DNA of 15,206 bases, from assembly GCA_023443315.1 (NCBI GenBank), contig JAEZVA010000010.1, positions 1 to 15,206 of the forward strand. The letters run 5' to 3'. The notes beneath the pieces are model-generated. The model searched no databases, was not told the DNA's origin, and saw only the letters and a list, made by a program, of their open reading frames with translations. Below, piece after piece: positions 1 to 6,752 of this stretch. The translations under genes were made by a program, and so were the position numbers. Origin of the DNA: Bacillota bacterium (GTDB lineage Bacteria > Bacillota > Clostridia > Oscillospirales > Ruminococcaceae). How positions within the stretch are numbered: the first letter of the stretch is position 1; each line of letters starts with the position of its first letter.

Positions 1-30
1 GTGGTACGCTCCGTAATCAGAATAAGAGCT

Positions 31-59
31 AGTATACCGCATTTTGTCTGATGGCACAA
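31..59 (-). promoter_or_regulatory. Possible promoter for a gene off the left edge
   Basis: On the minus strand TTGTGC (54-59) and TATACT (31-36) are separated by exactly 17 nt, and a GGAG lies just before the window edge. This would drive a gene beginning left of position 1. The -10 is good and the -35 matches the consensus only in TTG. An extended -10-like TGGTAAAAT also occurs at about 67-75 with no clear -35. Inference only. Confidence 0.35.
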
Positions 60-101
60 GGGCTAATTTTACCACTAAATCTCACGGCACAGCCCGTTTG
101 T

Positions 102-845
102 CTATTTGCCAAACAAGTCTTTGAGCAACCGGGCATAATCAGCCGTATGTACCAGGCTCATCTCGCCATGCTTCATGCCCTTGGCGATATACAGCTCGCT
201 ACCCCCGATACACTCATGCAGCCGTTGTGCCGATTTTTTCATGATGCCCAGTTCCTTTGAACCGACGATAAGTAGCACCCTTGCAGTTGTGTGCGAAATC
301 GCATCCTTTATCGCGTATGTCCCGTTGCTTACGGTGATGTTTATAAGCGACTGCTTGCTGATCTGCAGGCTATCGTGATAATACGTTTCGAACAGGTGGT
401 CGGGCACGCAGAGCGATTTTGCCTGCAGCCTTGCAAACCACCGCTTGGCAATCAGCCCGTAAAACAGCCCATAGGATGGCGCAGTCAGCGCGGTTGTGCC
501 CTTTATCGGGTACACCAGCGCGCTTTCGAGGATTGCGTACCGTGCAACATCGGGTCGCTGCGACAACACCTCTGCCGCTATCTGCGCGCCGATAGACAGC
601 CCGCCAATCGCATAAACAGCGCCGCCGCATTGCTCGTCGATGTAGCGAATCAGCGTGCTCGCCGAAGCCTCGATGCTTGTAAACGCCGTTTTGCCGTCGG
701 CGCCATGCCCGTCGATAATCGGGGTAACCACATGATAATCGGGCAGGCGGCTGATGACAGGCTGCCACGACCAATCGGATAGCCCGCCGCCGTGCAATAG
801 GATGATGGTGGGGTTTTGATTGTCTCCTACCTCGGTAAACAGCAT
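102..845 (-). CDS. Alpha/beta-hydrolase fold protein
   Basis: A 247-residue alpha/beta hydrolase, probably an esterase or other serine hydrolase; the substrate is unknown. An oxyanion-hole-type HGGG lies at residues 18-21, the nucleophile elbow GLSIG at 82-86 (Ser84), and the likely catalytic His226 sits in GMKHGE. The usual acid position after the sixth strand holds Glu198 (VGSKELG) rather than Asp, so the acid assignment is uncertain. A lid-like insertion spans about 112-180. No signal peptide is seen, so the protein should be cytoplasmic. The reading frame stays open upstream to 1001, but that part overlaps the DUF4256 gene. The ATG at 845 has a GAAAGGA ribosome binding site about 8 nt upstream and fits the domain start. 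The gene follows DUF4256 by 62 nt with no clear terminator, so the two may be cotranscribed. Confidence 0.88.
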   Translation of the reverse strand: MLFTEVGDNQNPTIILLHGGGLSDWSWQPVISRLPDYHVVTPIIDGHGADGKTAFTSIEASASTLIRYIDEQCGGAVYAIGGLSIGAQIAAEVLSQRPDVARYAILESALVYPIKGTTALTAPSYGLFYGLIAKRWFARLQAKSLCVPDHLFETYYHDSLQISKQSLINITVSNGTYAIKDAISHTTARVLLIVGSKELGIMKKSAQRLHECIGGSELYIAKGMKHGEMSLVHTADYARLLKDLFGK

Positions 846-907
846 CGTTTTCGTCCTTTCACAGTAAGCAAAAACCTTGAGGGGATAATCAAGTTGCGGT
901 GCGACGA

Positions 908-1474
908 TTAAACCCTGAGTAGACCGCGAAAGCCTCTCGCTCCATAGTACGACTGTGCGCCGTTGTGGTACACAAACACCCTGCCGTAGCGGCGGTCGCA
1001 AAACAGCGCGCCATCCTGACTGCGGATGTCGGTGGGGGTAAGTACCCAGCTTGAGGTTTTTTGGTCAAACTCCCCGACGCGCTGCAGCTGCCGGTACTGC
1101 TCCTCGGTCAGCATCTCGATGCCCATTTCGTCCGCCAGCTCCGCCGCGCTGGTTTCGGGTTTGTGTTCCTTTCTTGACAAGCGCGCCTCGCCGTCATAGC
1201 AGATACTCCTGCGACCTGCGGGGCTTTCTGCCGCGCAATCGATGAACACAAGCTCGTCCGTGTTGCCATCACAGGTGACGACATCCGGCTCGCCGCCCGT
1301 CTGCTCCATGCGGTAGAGCGACCACAGGGCAGTGGGATGTGCCTCCAGTCTTGCCTGCACAAAGTCCCATGTAAGGCTTTGGTGCCGCCGCATGTTGCTC
1401 TCGAAGCGGGCTTTTAGCACGCCGAGCAGTTCTTCGCTTTGGTGGTGGGGTAATGGTTTGGTGGGTTGGTTCAT
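908..1474 (-). CDS. DUF4256 family protein
   Basis: A 188-residue soluble protein that I recognise as DUF4256, a family of unknown function of about this size. Recognisable stretches are FIDCAAESPAGRRSICYD in the centre, an acidic SRKEHKPET segment, EMGIEMLTEEQYRQLQ, and a C-terminal DRRYGRVFVYHNGAQSYYG. The conserved Asp, Glu, Arg and His residues suggest an enzyme, but no reaction is known to me. The ATG at 1474 has an ideal GGAGG 6 nt upstream. An in-frame ATG at 1531 lies upstream of the promoter's -10 and is rejected. A promoter and an 11-bp palindrome lie directly upstream. The alpha/beta hydrolase follows after 62 nt. Confidence 0.85.
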   Translation of the reverse strand: MNQPTKPLPHHQSEELLGVLKARFESNMRRHQSLTWDFVQARLEAHPTALWSLYRMEQTGGEPDVVTCDGNTDELVFIDCAAESPAGRRSICYDGEARLSRKEHKPETSAAELADEMGIEMLTEEQYRQLQRVGEFDQKTSSWVLTPTDIRSQDGALFCDRRYGRVFVYHNGAQSYYGARGFRGLLRV

Positions 1475-1503
1475 GGTGTGTCCTCCTTGGGGGTGGATAG
1501 GGT

Positions 1504-1547
1504 GGTGTAACACCATCCTATCATATAACAAATATCAAAGAATGCAA
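1504..1547 (-). promoter_or_regulatory. Promoter and possible operator of the DUF4256 gene
   Basis: On the minus strand a -35 TTGCAT (1542-1547) and a -10 TATGAT (1520-1525) are 16 nt apart. Just after the -10, about where transcription should begin, lies the perfect palindrome GGTGTAACACC (1504-1514). Its position would suit a repressor operator, but it is short and no regulator gene is nearby. Confidence 0.5.
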
Positions 1548-1550
1548 TAT

Positions 1551-2165
1551 TCACGGTTTGTCATTAAGTAAAGAATGCTGCGAAGAAATCTGCCGTAACT
1601 CGTGTTTAATTTCCTGCAATTCGTTTGTTTGTTTATTTATAGTCTCTGTTAATCGCTCAATATCACCTTTGGAGGAAAACATGGTAGCGTAATTCTCAAT
1701 ATTCACGATAAAACTTTCATCATATGAGGTCTTATCATCTTCATAATGAAATGTACCTTCGAGAGGAGCTAAGTGTGGATTCTTTCTAATTCGGTTAGAG
1801 CCAAAATAAACATGGTAACTTTGTCCAATTCCTAAAACAAGTTCTTTCTCTTTTAAGTTAGTTAAATCAGGAGCAAATTGCGGTTCATTAATGCTGTCTA
1901 TAAACTCTTTCTTAAATTCAATTCTAATATGACGTGCAACCCGTTTTCCATAATTGGTAAAGCGAATCCCAAAATAGGTACGATTCTCATACAATATTTC
2001 ATAAGTAATAAATGCTCTATTTTCTTCTTCGTACTGTTTCTTAATTTCTATTACCTGCTCTCTGGTTGCCTTTGCTGAGCGGTAATTGAAAAAGCAAATG
2101 AGCGCGGTAGCGATTACATATACCCCTGTAATGATAACCATAATCCAGTCTGTTATTGTAGGCAT
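1551..2165 (-). CDS. Membrane-anchored protein of unknown function
   Basis: I do not recognise a family. The 204-residue product starts with one strong transmembrane helix at about residues 7-27 (IMVIITGVYVIATALICFF), followed by the positively charged NYRSAKATREQ, so most of the protein should face the cytoplasm. A charged helical stretch comes next (about 35-50), then a probable beta-rich domain (about 52-160, FITYEILYENRTYFGIRFTNYG onward). The C-terminus (about 165-197) looks like a coiled coil (IERLTETINKQTNELQEIKHELRQI). This layout occurs in many small membrane proteins of mobile or defence regions, which is suggestive only. The ATG at 2165 has AAAGGTG upstream. The gene is visibly more A/T-rich than its neighbours, and its promoter is the repeat copy at 2255-2307. 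Confidence 0.75.
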   Translation of the reverse strand: MPTITDWIMVIITGVYVIATALICFFNYRSAKATREQVIEIKKQYEEENRAFITYEILYENRTYFGIRFTNYGKRVARHIRIEFKKEFIDSINEPQFAPDLTNLKEKELVLGIGQSYHVYFGSNRIRKNPHLAPLEGTFHYEDDKTSYDESFIVNIENYATMFSSKGDIERLTETINKQTNELQEIKHELRQISSQHSLLNDKP

Positions 2166-2254
2166 TTCTTACACCTTTCATATGAGTAAATAAAAGTAGA
2201 AAGGACACACTTAACTACCGAAAGACAAAAGCCGCACTCGCAACCTCAACCAAC

Positions 2255-2307
2255 ATTTTACCACAAAAAACAAAAGAAGTCGATTCTTCCCTTGGAATCG
2301 ACTTCTT
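2255..2307 (-). repeat. Terminator-promoter repeat, copy A
   Basis: Copy A has the best hairpin: a 13-bp perfect stem with arms at 2274-2286 and 2295-2307 and an 8-nt loop. On the minus strand the 3' arm contains TCGACT (2278-2283), then 17 nt including T runs, then TAAAAT (2255-2260) preceded by TGG. It can end transcription of the nitroreductase gene, whose stop is at 2353-2355, and start the membrane protein gene, whose ATG is about 90 nt downstream. Confidence 0.75.
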
Positions 2308-2336
2308 CATGCGTTGTAAACGGGCGTGCAAGCCCA

Positions 2337-2354
2337 AGCCCAGCGAAATGGGCT
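2337..2354 (-). terminator. Small hairpin at the end of the nitroreductase gene
   Basis: AGCCCA (2337-2342) and TGGGCT (2349-2354) pair around the loop GCGAAA. The hairpin overlaps the TAG stop codon. No T run follows on the minus strand, so it is more likely a stability or pausing element in front of the real terminator hairpin in copy A. Confidence 0.3.
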
Positions 2355-2943
2355 AGCGAACAATATGGACGGTACCATCCTTGCGCGGCGGCGCGGGCGA
2401 CTGCTTGCCGATATAGCCCACGGCGGCTGCGGAGCAGATTACGTGCTCCTTCGGGATGCCGAGTTCATACAGAAAGTCGCGCAGCGCAGGGTCGTTACGC
2501 AGCCAGTGCAGCTGGTTGATATAGCAGCTGCCAAGCCCAATGGAGTGCGCAGCCAGAAACAGGTTCTCGAGCGCAAGGGCGCAGTCTGCCATCGCGTTCT
2601 CGTAGCCCGGGCGGTTGGAGGCGATGATGAGGGTGGGCGCACGGTAGAAGAAATGGTACCCCTCCTGCTGGGCGGCACGCTTTGCGCCCTTTTTGGCGGG
2701 GTAGTCGTCGTCGGGCACCCACCGCTGAAACGCCTCTTTTACAAGGGAGTTTAGCTTATCCAGCACAGCGGGGTTTTGAATGGCGGTAAACAGCCAGGAC
2801 TGGCTGTTGCTGCCGCTGGGTGCCCATATGGCAGCCTGCAGCAGCGCGTTCAGCTGCTCGGGTTCGAGCTGCCTGTCCTGAAAGCTGCGGATGCTTCGGC
2901 GGGTGTGGATGCAGTGCAGTACGTCGTTTTGTATCGGTGTCAT
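2353..2943 (-). CDS. Nitroreductase family protein
   Basis: A 196-residue member of the FMN-dependent nitroreductase family, which reduces nitro-aromatics, quinones or similar compounds with NAD(P)H. The FMN phosphate-binding RRSIRSF is at residues 15-21, and the family's PSGSNSQSW is at 42-50. ADCALALENLFLAAHSIGLGSCYI lies in the second half, and the C-terminal AAVGYIGKQSPAPPRKDGTVHI carries the usual GYxGxxxxPxxR-type FMN contact. The length is normal. Frames open up to 3072 overlap the VOC gene. The ATG at 2943 with AAAGGCGG upstream fits the domain start. It lies 37 nt behind the VOC gene with no terminator, so the two are probably cotranscribed. Confidence 0.9.
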   Translation of the reverse strand: MTPIQNDVLHCIHTRRSIRSFQDRQLEPEQLNALLQAAIWAPSGSNSQSWLFTAIQNPAVLDKLNSLVKEAFQRWVPDDDYPAKKGAKRAAQQEGYHFFYRAPTLIIASNRPGYENAMADCALALENLFLAAHSIGLGSCYINQLHWLRNDPALRDFLYELGIPKEHVICSAAAVGYIGKQSPAPPRKDGTVHIVR

Positions 2944-2980
2944 TGTTGCGCCGCCTTTCGTTGTAGTTGTAAGTCGTTTG

Positions 2981-3361
2981 CTATTGCGGGCTTTCGTGCA
3001 AAACAGTGGATAGACAAAAGGGGTGCCCCGCGGGGTCGAACAGGACGGTTGAGGTGTCGAAGTACTGCACATCCGCCTTTGTTGCCCCGAACCGTATCGC
3101 CTCTGCTACAGATGCTTCGAGGTCATCCACATAAAAATCGATGTGCGCCATCTGTTGCTGCTTGTCTTTCTGCCAAGGCCACACGGGGGGCTGATAGTCT
3201 TTGACCGTTTGAAAGACCATGAGCAACCCGTGGGGGGTGCGAATGACCGCCCACTCCTCGGTGGAGAGTTCTTTTTTCCAGCCGGATAGGTTGACATAGA
3301 AGTCCGCTAGCTCGCTTGCACACGGGCAGTCAAAGGCGATGCCGATCATTGACTGAATCAT
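2981..3361 (-). CDS. VOC (glyoxalase/bleomycin-resistance-like) protein
   Basis: A 126-residue vicinal-oxygen-chelate fold protein made of two beta-alpha-beta-beta-beta modules. Family marks are LADFYVNLSGW (about 18-28), QQQMAHIDFYVDDLEASVAEA with a metal-ligand-type His in the centre, and TVLFDPAGHPFCL near the C-terminus with a second His. Such proteins act as lyases, dioxygenases or drug-binding proteins; the substrate cannot be told. The ATG at 3361 follows GGGAGGATAGCA, ideal spacing, and is preferred over the ATG at 3349. It shares several near-identical blocks with the VOC gene at 7787-8212 (YQPPVWP, QQQMAHIDF, TVLFDPAGHPFCL), so the two are paralogs. It sits between the zinc-ribbon and nitroreductase genes. 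Confidence 0.88.
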   Translation of the reverse strand: MIQSMIGIAFDCPCASELADFYVNLSGWKKELSTEEWAVIRTPHGLLMVFQTVKDYQPPVWPWQKDKQQQMAHIDFYVDDLEASVAEAIRFGATKADVQYFDTSTVLFDPAGHPFCLSTVLHESPQ

Positions 3362-3396
3362 TGCTATCCTCCCAAATCACAATAGTCTGTTTTCTT

Positions 3397-3410
3397 TTTT
3401 CTATAGAAAA
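3397..3410. promoter_or_regulatory. 14-bp perfect palindrome upstream of the VOC gene
   Basis: TTTTCTATAGAAAA lies 36 nt upstream of the VOC start, in the 61-nt gap behind the zinc-ribbon gene. It could be an operator for a dimeric repressor. Its A/T richness makes a chance origin plausible, and no convincing promoter was found in the gap. Confidence 0.3.
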
Positions 3411-3422
3411 GCGGTTTATCGG

Positions 3423-3602
3423 TTAAATCAGCTTGGTGGGGTGATAAACCTCTTTGCAGGCAGGGCACAGGTACTCGACGTTTTGCTTTTTGTGGGTGTA
3501 TCGGCTGCGCAGCAGTTCTTTGCCGCAGCTTGGGCAGATTACCGCCTGCCCTTTTATCAGCAGAACCGCCGTCTCGCGCGTCAGCTTCGTGTTGGATGCC
3601 AT
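3423..3602 (-). CDS. Small zinc-ribbon protein
   Basis: A 59-residue protein with two knuckles, CPSC at residues 23-26 and CPAC at 46-49, that together should bind one zinc ion. The 19-residue spacing and the ending YLCPACKEVYHPTKLI look like a zinc ribbon. Such small proteins can bind nucleic acid or protein, and nothing more specific can be said. The frame is open up to 3722, but the extension overlaps the methyltransferase gene. The ATG at 3602 has GGGGTGG 8 nt upstream and lies 22 nt behind the methyltransferase stop. It is therefore the second gene of a cluster running methyltransferase, zinc ribbon, VOC, nitroreductase. Confidence 0.72.
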   Translation of the reverse strand: MASNTKLTRETAVLLIKGQAVICPSCGKELLRSRYTHKKQNVEYLCPACKEVYHPTKLI

Positions 3603-3624
3603 AGCAGACCACCCCTTCGCGTTG

Positions 3625-4422
3625 TTACTTGACGCCAATTCGCATCCGATAGCAAAAACGAACCTCGAACCTCTTATCTTGAAAGATACCCCGAATAAGC
3701 GAGGAAAACAGGTCAATCTCATCTTGGATTAGAGCCCTATCCTTCTTTAGTATGCTCTGCAAGCCCCCTTGACTAAGCGCGATTAAAATAAACCGCTCGG
3801 CATCACAGGGCTCGGTGTTTAAGAACACGACCTCACGGCAGTACTTAAAATACCCGCTGCCTTGAATATGCGAGAGATGCTTGTTTTTGTCCCAGCGCGA
3901 GAACGCAGTACTCAGATCGGGATGGCTTTTTTCTACTGCATCCACCTTTGTAAAAAGCTCGTTGTAAGCCATTTCGGCCTGCGTGTTGCAGATGGGCGGC
4001 CAATCGTAATCGATGGCGGCAAAGACGCCGCACGTCTTAAGGATGCGGTTTATCTCCGCCAAGGTCAGGTCTGGGTTCATCCAATGAAAGGATTGCGAGC
4101 AAACCACCGCGTCCGCGCAGCCACTTTCAAGACCTGTATCATGCGCAAATGCCTTGCGAAATGAGATAGCATCGTCTGCCTTTTTACTGGCAACACAAAG
4201 CATATCCTCACTCGGTTCAATGCCGATTACACGATTGCAATGGCCCTGCCATATGGCGGTGGATAGCCCTGTACCGCAGCCCAGATCAACAACCAAATCG
4301 GGCGCGCCGCCCAGGTATTGCGTAATAATTTCTATCGGCAGCAACGGCATTCTGGGTCTTGCCGCCTCGTAGGTATCGGCAAAGCCCAAAAATCGGTTCT
4401 TGTTTTTTGTTGAGATATCCAT
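3625..4422 (-). CDS. Class I SAM-dependent methyltransferase
   Basis: A 265-residue Rossmann-fold methyltransferase of the small-molecule type (Methyltransf_11/25-like). After an N-terminal FADTYEAARPRMP typical of this group, motif I VVDLGCGTG is at residues 44-52, motif II VIGIEPSEDM at about 65-74, and SGCADAVVCSQSFHWMN carries the motif IV region. The HWM segment also occurs in trans-aconitate methyltransferase-like proteins, but the substrate is unknown. The ATG at 4422 lies 5 nt after GAGGGAGG; the in-frame ATG at 4437 would overlap that ribosome binding site and is rejected. The promoter is in repeat copy B, with its -10 43 nt upstream. First gene of a four-gene cluster. Confidence 0.9.
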   Translation of the reverse strand: MDISTKNKNRFLGFADTYEAARPRMPLLPIEIITQYLGGAPDLVVDLGCGTGLSTAIWQGHCNRVIGIEPSEDMLCVASKKADDAISFRKAFAHDTGLESGCADAVVCSQSFHWMNPDLTLAEINRILKTCGVFAAIDYDWPPICNTQAEMAYNELFTKVDAVEKSHPDLSTAFSRWDKNKHLSHIQGSGYFKYCREVVFLNTEPCDAERFILIALSQGGLQSILKKDRALIQDEIDLFSSLIRGIFQDKRFEVRFCYRMRIGVK

Positions 4423-4464
4423 GCGTACCTCCCTCATTTTCGCAACGTATGAAAATTTGGTTTC

Positions 4465-4514
4465 ATTTTAACACAGCACGAAAAGGAAGTCGAATACATT
4501 CTCAAAATCGACTT
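4465..4514 (-). repeat. Terminator-promoter repeat, copy B
   Basis: The most diverged hairpin of the family: a 7-bp stem, AAGTCGA (4487-4493) with TCGACTT (4508-4514), around a 14-nt loop. On the minus strand TCGACT (4488-4493) is followed after 17 nt by TAAAAT (4465-4470), extended by TGT. It lies between the GNAT (or the small open frame at 4516-4599) and the methyltransferase gene, which it should start. Confidence 0.65.
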
Positions 4515-4515
4515 G

Positions 4516-4599
4516 CTAAGGTAAATAGAAGTAAAGCAAGTGACCCACCCATTCCTTCGCCAGAAGCTGTAATAGCTTGTTCGTCGTATTTGTCGCCAT
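4516..4599 (-). CDS. Possible 27-residue peptide
   Basis: A short open frame in the 214-nt gap behind the GNAT gene. It begins with ATG at 4597-4599 and has AGGAG 6 nt upstream. The peptide starts MATNTTNKLLQLLAKEW and ends in a hydrophobic GHLLYFYLP. The TAG stop is directly in front of hairpin B. Ribosome binding site spacing and position look real, but the length allows chance. No homolog is recognised. It could also be a decayed gene. Confidence 0.3.
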   Translation of the reverse strand: MATNTTNKLLQLLAKEWVGHLLYFYLP

Positions 4600-4636
4600 C
4601 GCGCGCTCCTCGACCAGAGTTCAGATGATGTGTGCT

Positions 4637-5152
4637 TTATGTGATGCCGGGCGCCGACACCTGCCACCAAAGGCAGTCGGCGGTTTGGCGGTATACCACA
4701 AAGCCGTTTTTTTCGAGCACCCGTTGGGAGGCGAGGTTGCTTTTGTCTGTTTCGGCAAGCACAGTTTTTACATCGGGCTGAGTGAACGCCCACCGGCACA
4801 GGGCACCAACTGCCTCTGAGGTGTACCCCTTGTTTTGAAACAGCTCGTTTGTGCCGTACCCAATCTCCACCGCGCCGCTTGCATCGGGAGCCCCCTTAAA
4901 GCAGGCACTGCCAATTGCGGTGTTTTCCTCTTTTAAAACAAACAGCCAAAAGGTGTTCCACAGGACGTTTTTGTTATCTGCCGCAATCGCCTTCGCCTTC
5001 TGTTTGGTTACCTCTAGCAGGTGCCCGATGATGGCTTCGCCCTTGTAAACCAACCCAAGCTTTGCTTGAAGGGATGCAAGATCGGCCGCCAAAAGACCGA
5101 CCTCCTCACCAGAAAGCGCAAGGATATTCAGTCGTTGCGAGGTAAGCTTCAA
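4637..5152 (-). CDS. GNAT family N-acetyltransferase
   Basis: A 171-residue acetyltransferase of the RimJ/RimL-like type (Acetyltransf_3), transferring acetyl from acetyl-CoA to an amine on a protein or small molecule. The start LKLTSQRLNILAL matches the usual LxTxRLxL opening. The acetyl-CoA loop is in IGYGTNELFQNKGYTSEAVGAL, with QNKGYT as the Q-x-x-G-x-x variant, and NLASQRVLEKNGF is motif B. The start chosen is TTG at 5150-5152, 8 nt after GGGAG. The only upstream ATG (5213-5215) lies inside the promoter of repeat copy C, before the expected transcription start, so it cannot be used from that promoter. Single-gene unit. Confidence 0.85.
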   Translation of the reverse strand: MKLTSQRLNILALSGEEVGLLAADLASLQAKLGLVYKGEAIIGHLLEVTKQKAKAIAADNKNVLWNTFWLFVLKEENTAIGSACFKGAPDASGAVEIGYGTNELFQNKGYTSEAVGALCRWAFTQPDVKTVLAETDKSNLASQRVLEKNGFVVYRQTADCLWWQVSAPGIT

Positions 5153-5198
5153 GTGTACCACTCCCTCTTTGTTAACGGTAACTAAAAATACCAGTATT

Positions 5199-5247
5199 AT
5201 TTTAGCACATAGCAAAAAAGAAATCGATTCTTTACAGAAGCGACTTT
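5199..5247 (-). repeat. Terminator-promoter repeat, copy C
   Basis: The hairpin formed by 5221-5231 and about 5236-5247 has a G-U pair and a mismatch. The minus-strand -35-like element is TCGATT (5222-5227), then 17 nt with a T6 run, then TAAAAT (5199-5204) extended by TGC. The GNAT start codon is 47 nt from the -10. Just outside the hairpin, TTTAATAAGCAG (5251-5262) recurs next to copy E (9082-9093), so these two copies share a longer unit. Confidence 0.7.
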
Positions 5248-5290
5248 TGCTTTAATAAGCAGGGGAAAACACGGGTAGCAGCATCAAGCT

Positions 5291-5830
5291 TTAGGCTGTC
5301 TTCTCGATTTTCTTATTTTCAATAACAAGACAAATGCAAAAGCATATTTCAATAAATACCATCATTAAGGCTAACATATATGAAGAAAAGCTTAGGCCAA
5401 CAAACAACGCTGCGATAGGTATTAAAATAGATAAAACCAGGTATGTTTTTGACAGGTACAGCCAACTGTAAGGCATTAAGTGTGCACCAAAGATTATTGC
5501 AATAACCATCAGCATCTTCTCAGGAATCGCTTGATAAATCCACATAGCGATTAACAGATACAAGATTTGATTTACAGAAAAAAGAATACCTAGCTTCGTT
5601 AATGGGTTTTCTTTGTGGCTAAAGTCTATTTTAAGGATTTTGGAGATAAAGAATGCGATTGGAAGTAGGGGGGCGGTACAGCAAAATGTCATGAGATTTT
5701 TTGTTAAAGCAGGTAGGTTCAATAGCTGTACTATTAAAACAGCACACCATATAACAACTGATGCCATTATGAAATGTAATCCCTTTTTCTGATTTTTTGC
5801 ACAATCCAATCTAAGCTCTTGTAAGTTCAT
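5291..5830 (-). CDS. Multi-pass membrane protein, DUF7010-like
   Basis: A 179-residue integral membrane protein with about five or six hydrophobic segments (about 20-38, 48-66, 84-100, 106-122, 130-147, 151-171). The stretches SKILKIDF, NPLTKLGILF and IAIIFGAHLMPYSWLY recall a small Bacillota family of unknown function that I believe is DUF7010; this is from memory. No catalytic motif is visible. The ATG at 5830 follows GGGAGGTATT. An upstream TTG at 5842 lies within that ribosome binding site. The gene is last in a three-gene group, 45 nt behind the toroid protein, and is more A/T-rich than average here. Copy C behind it can act as terminator. Confidence 0.78.
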   Translation of the reverse strand: MNLQELRLDCAKNQKKGLHFIMASVVIWCAVLIVQLLNLPALTKNLMTFCCTAPLLPIAFFISKILKIDFSHKENPLTKLGILFSVNQILYLLIAMWIYQAIPEKMLMVIAIIFGAHLMPYSWLYLSKTYLVLSILIPIAALFVGLSFSSYMLALMMVFIEICFCICLVIENKKIEKTA

Positions 5831-5875
5831 AATACCTCCCAATTTATCATGTTGCTGTGCGCATTGTATGGCAGA

Positions 5876-6727
5876 CTAACTACGTAGTTTAAGCAAGAGG
5901 TCAGTAATCCGTTCGGTGCAGTCCGCTTTTCTGTATTCGGGTTTTCTCCAGGAATCCGAAAGAGGAAGGTTGACGTTATCTTTTGCGTCTTTCCCCAAAT
6001 CCCACTGCCCGTTCTCGTCCTTGTTGTTCTCTATCCAGTCTATTGCAAAACGAAGCTTTGCCTTTGCAGACTGGTATCCAGATAAAACATCAAGGGCTGC
6101 CAGATACCAGTTTGACTCCTTTGACGCAAAGACAGCGGGCGGTGTATTCAGCGGCTTGCCGTAAACATAATAAAGCCCATTGGGCTTTGCAATGATGTAA
6201 TCCAGCAACCGAGCTTCTGTTTCTTGTGATAACACACCCTGCAGTAAATGAATATGGTAAAAATCCGAGAAGTCCAGCTCCCGTGGGCCTCTTGGTTTGG
6301 AGGAGAACTCGCATCTGTACGCGTCTAAATACGAATCATTGCGATACGTTCCGCATTCAAAGGCCTTTTCAATAATCGTTGCCCAACGCCTCGCGAATGC
6401 CAGTGCAGGTTCGTTTTCGGGGTCAAATATTCTTATCCATGCCGAGAGCATAAGCTGTGTAAACAGCGCCCAATCATGGGACTTTTCCGAGTAGGCGTCT
6501 ATCCTTCGTTCGCCAACCAAACAAGATCTCATGCAGGTAACGGCCTTGCGAATTGGCGCATCCTTTATGGTGAATCCGAGTGCCTTTAATCTACGCAAGG
6601 CCTGTTCTGTGGTTAATGGATGTCGTTTATTAGGAAGAGATAAGCAGTGGAAAGATAGTCCCCAAGTACCGTCCTCGTTTTGCAGATCGAGAATCTCTTT
6701 GGCTAGTTTACCGTCTTTATAATTCAC
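5876..6727 (-). CDS. Prenyltransferase/terpene-cyclase-toroid-like protein of unknown function
   Basis: A 283-residue soluble protein, mostly helical. It has QW-like motifs near both ends, LQNEDGTWGLSFHC at residues 15-28 and DENGQWDLGKD at about 237-247, as in alpha/alpha-toroid proteins (squalene cyclases, prenyltransferases). Between them are regularly spaced helices such as WALFTQLMLSAWIRIF and WYLAALDVLSGYQ. No DxDD or DCTAE cyclase motif is seen, although ADCTERI near the C-terminus is faintly similar, so cyclase activity is not supported. It could bind a ligand or sugar. The start is GTG at 6725-6727, 8 nt after GGGAGG; no ATG fits better. It lies 25 nt behind one membrane protein gene and 45 nt ahead of another, so a membrane-linked role is possible. 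Confidence 0.75.
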   Translation of the reverse strand: MNYKDGKLAKEILDLQNEDGTWGLSFHCLSLPNKRHPLTTEQALRRLKALGFTIKDAPIRKAVTCMRSCLVGERRIDAYSEKSHDWALFTQLMLSAWIRIFDPENEPALAFARRWATIIEKAFECGTYRNDSYLDAYRCEFSSKPRGPRELDFSDFYHIHLLQGVLSQETEARLLDYIIAKPNGLYYVYGKPLNTPPAVFASKESNWYLAALDVLSGYQSAKAKLRFAIDWIENNKDENGQWDLGKDAKDNVNLPLSDSWRKPEYRKADCTERITDLLLKLRS

Positions 6728-6752
6728 TTATCTTTCCTCCCCAACAATTAGA

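Noticed and set aside
291..782. Plus-strand open frame of 163 codons
   Set aside because: It lies opposite the alpha/beta hydrolase, lacks a ribosome binding site and a recognisable domain, and is explained by codon bias on the other strand.
2326..3204. Plus-strand open frames of 142 codons opposite the nitroreductase and VOC genes
   Set aside because: Low-complexity, Arg/Ala-rich products without a ribosome binding site, opposite two well-supported genes.
4434..4799. Minus-strand open frame of 121 codons
   Set aside because: It overlaps the GNAT gene and repeat copy B in another frame, and its product is Arg/Cys/Trp-rich without a domain.
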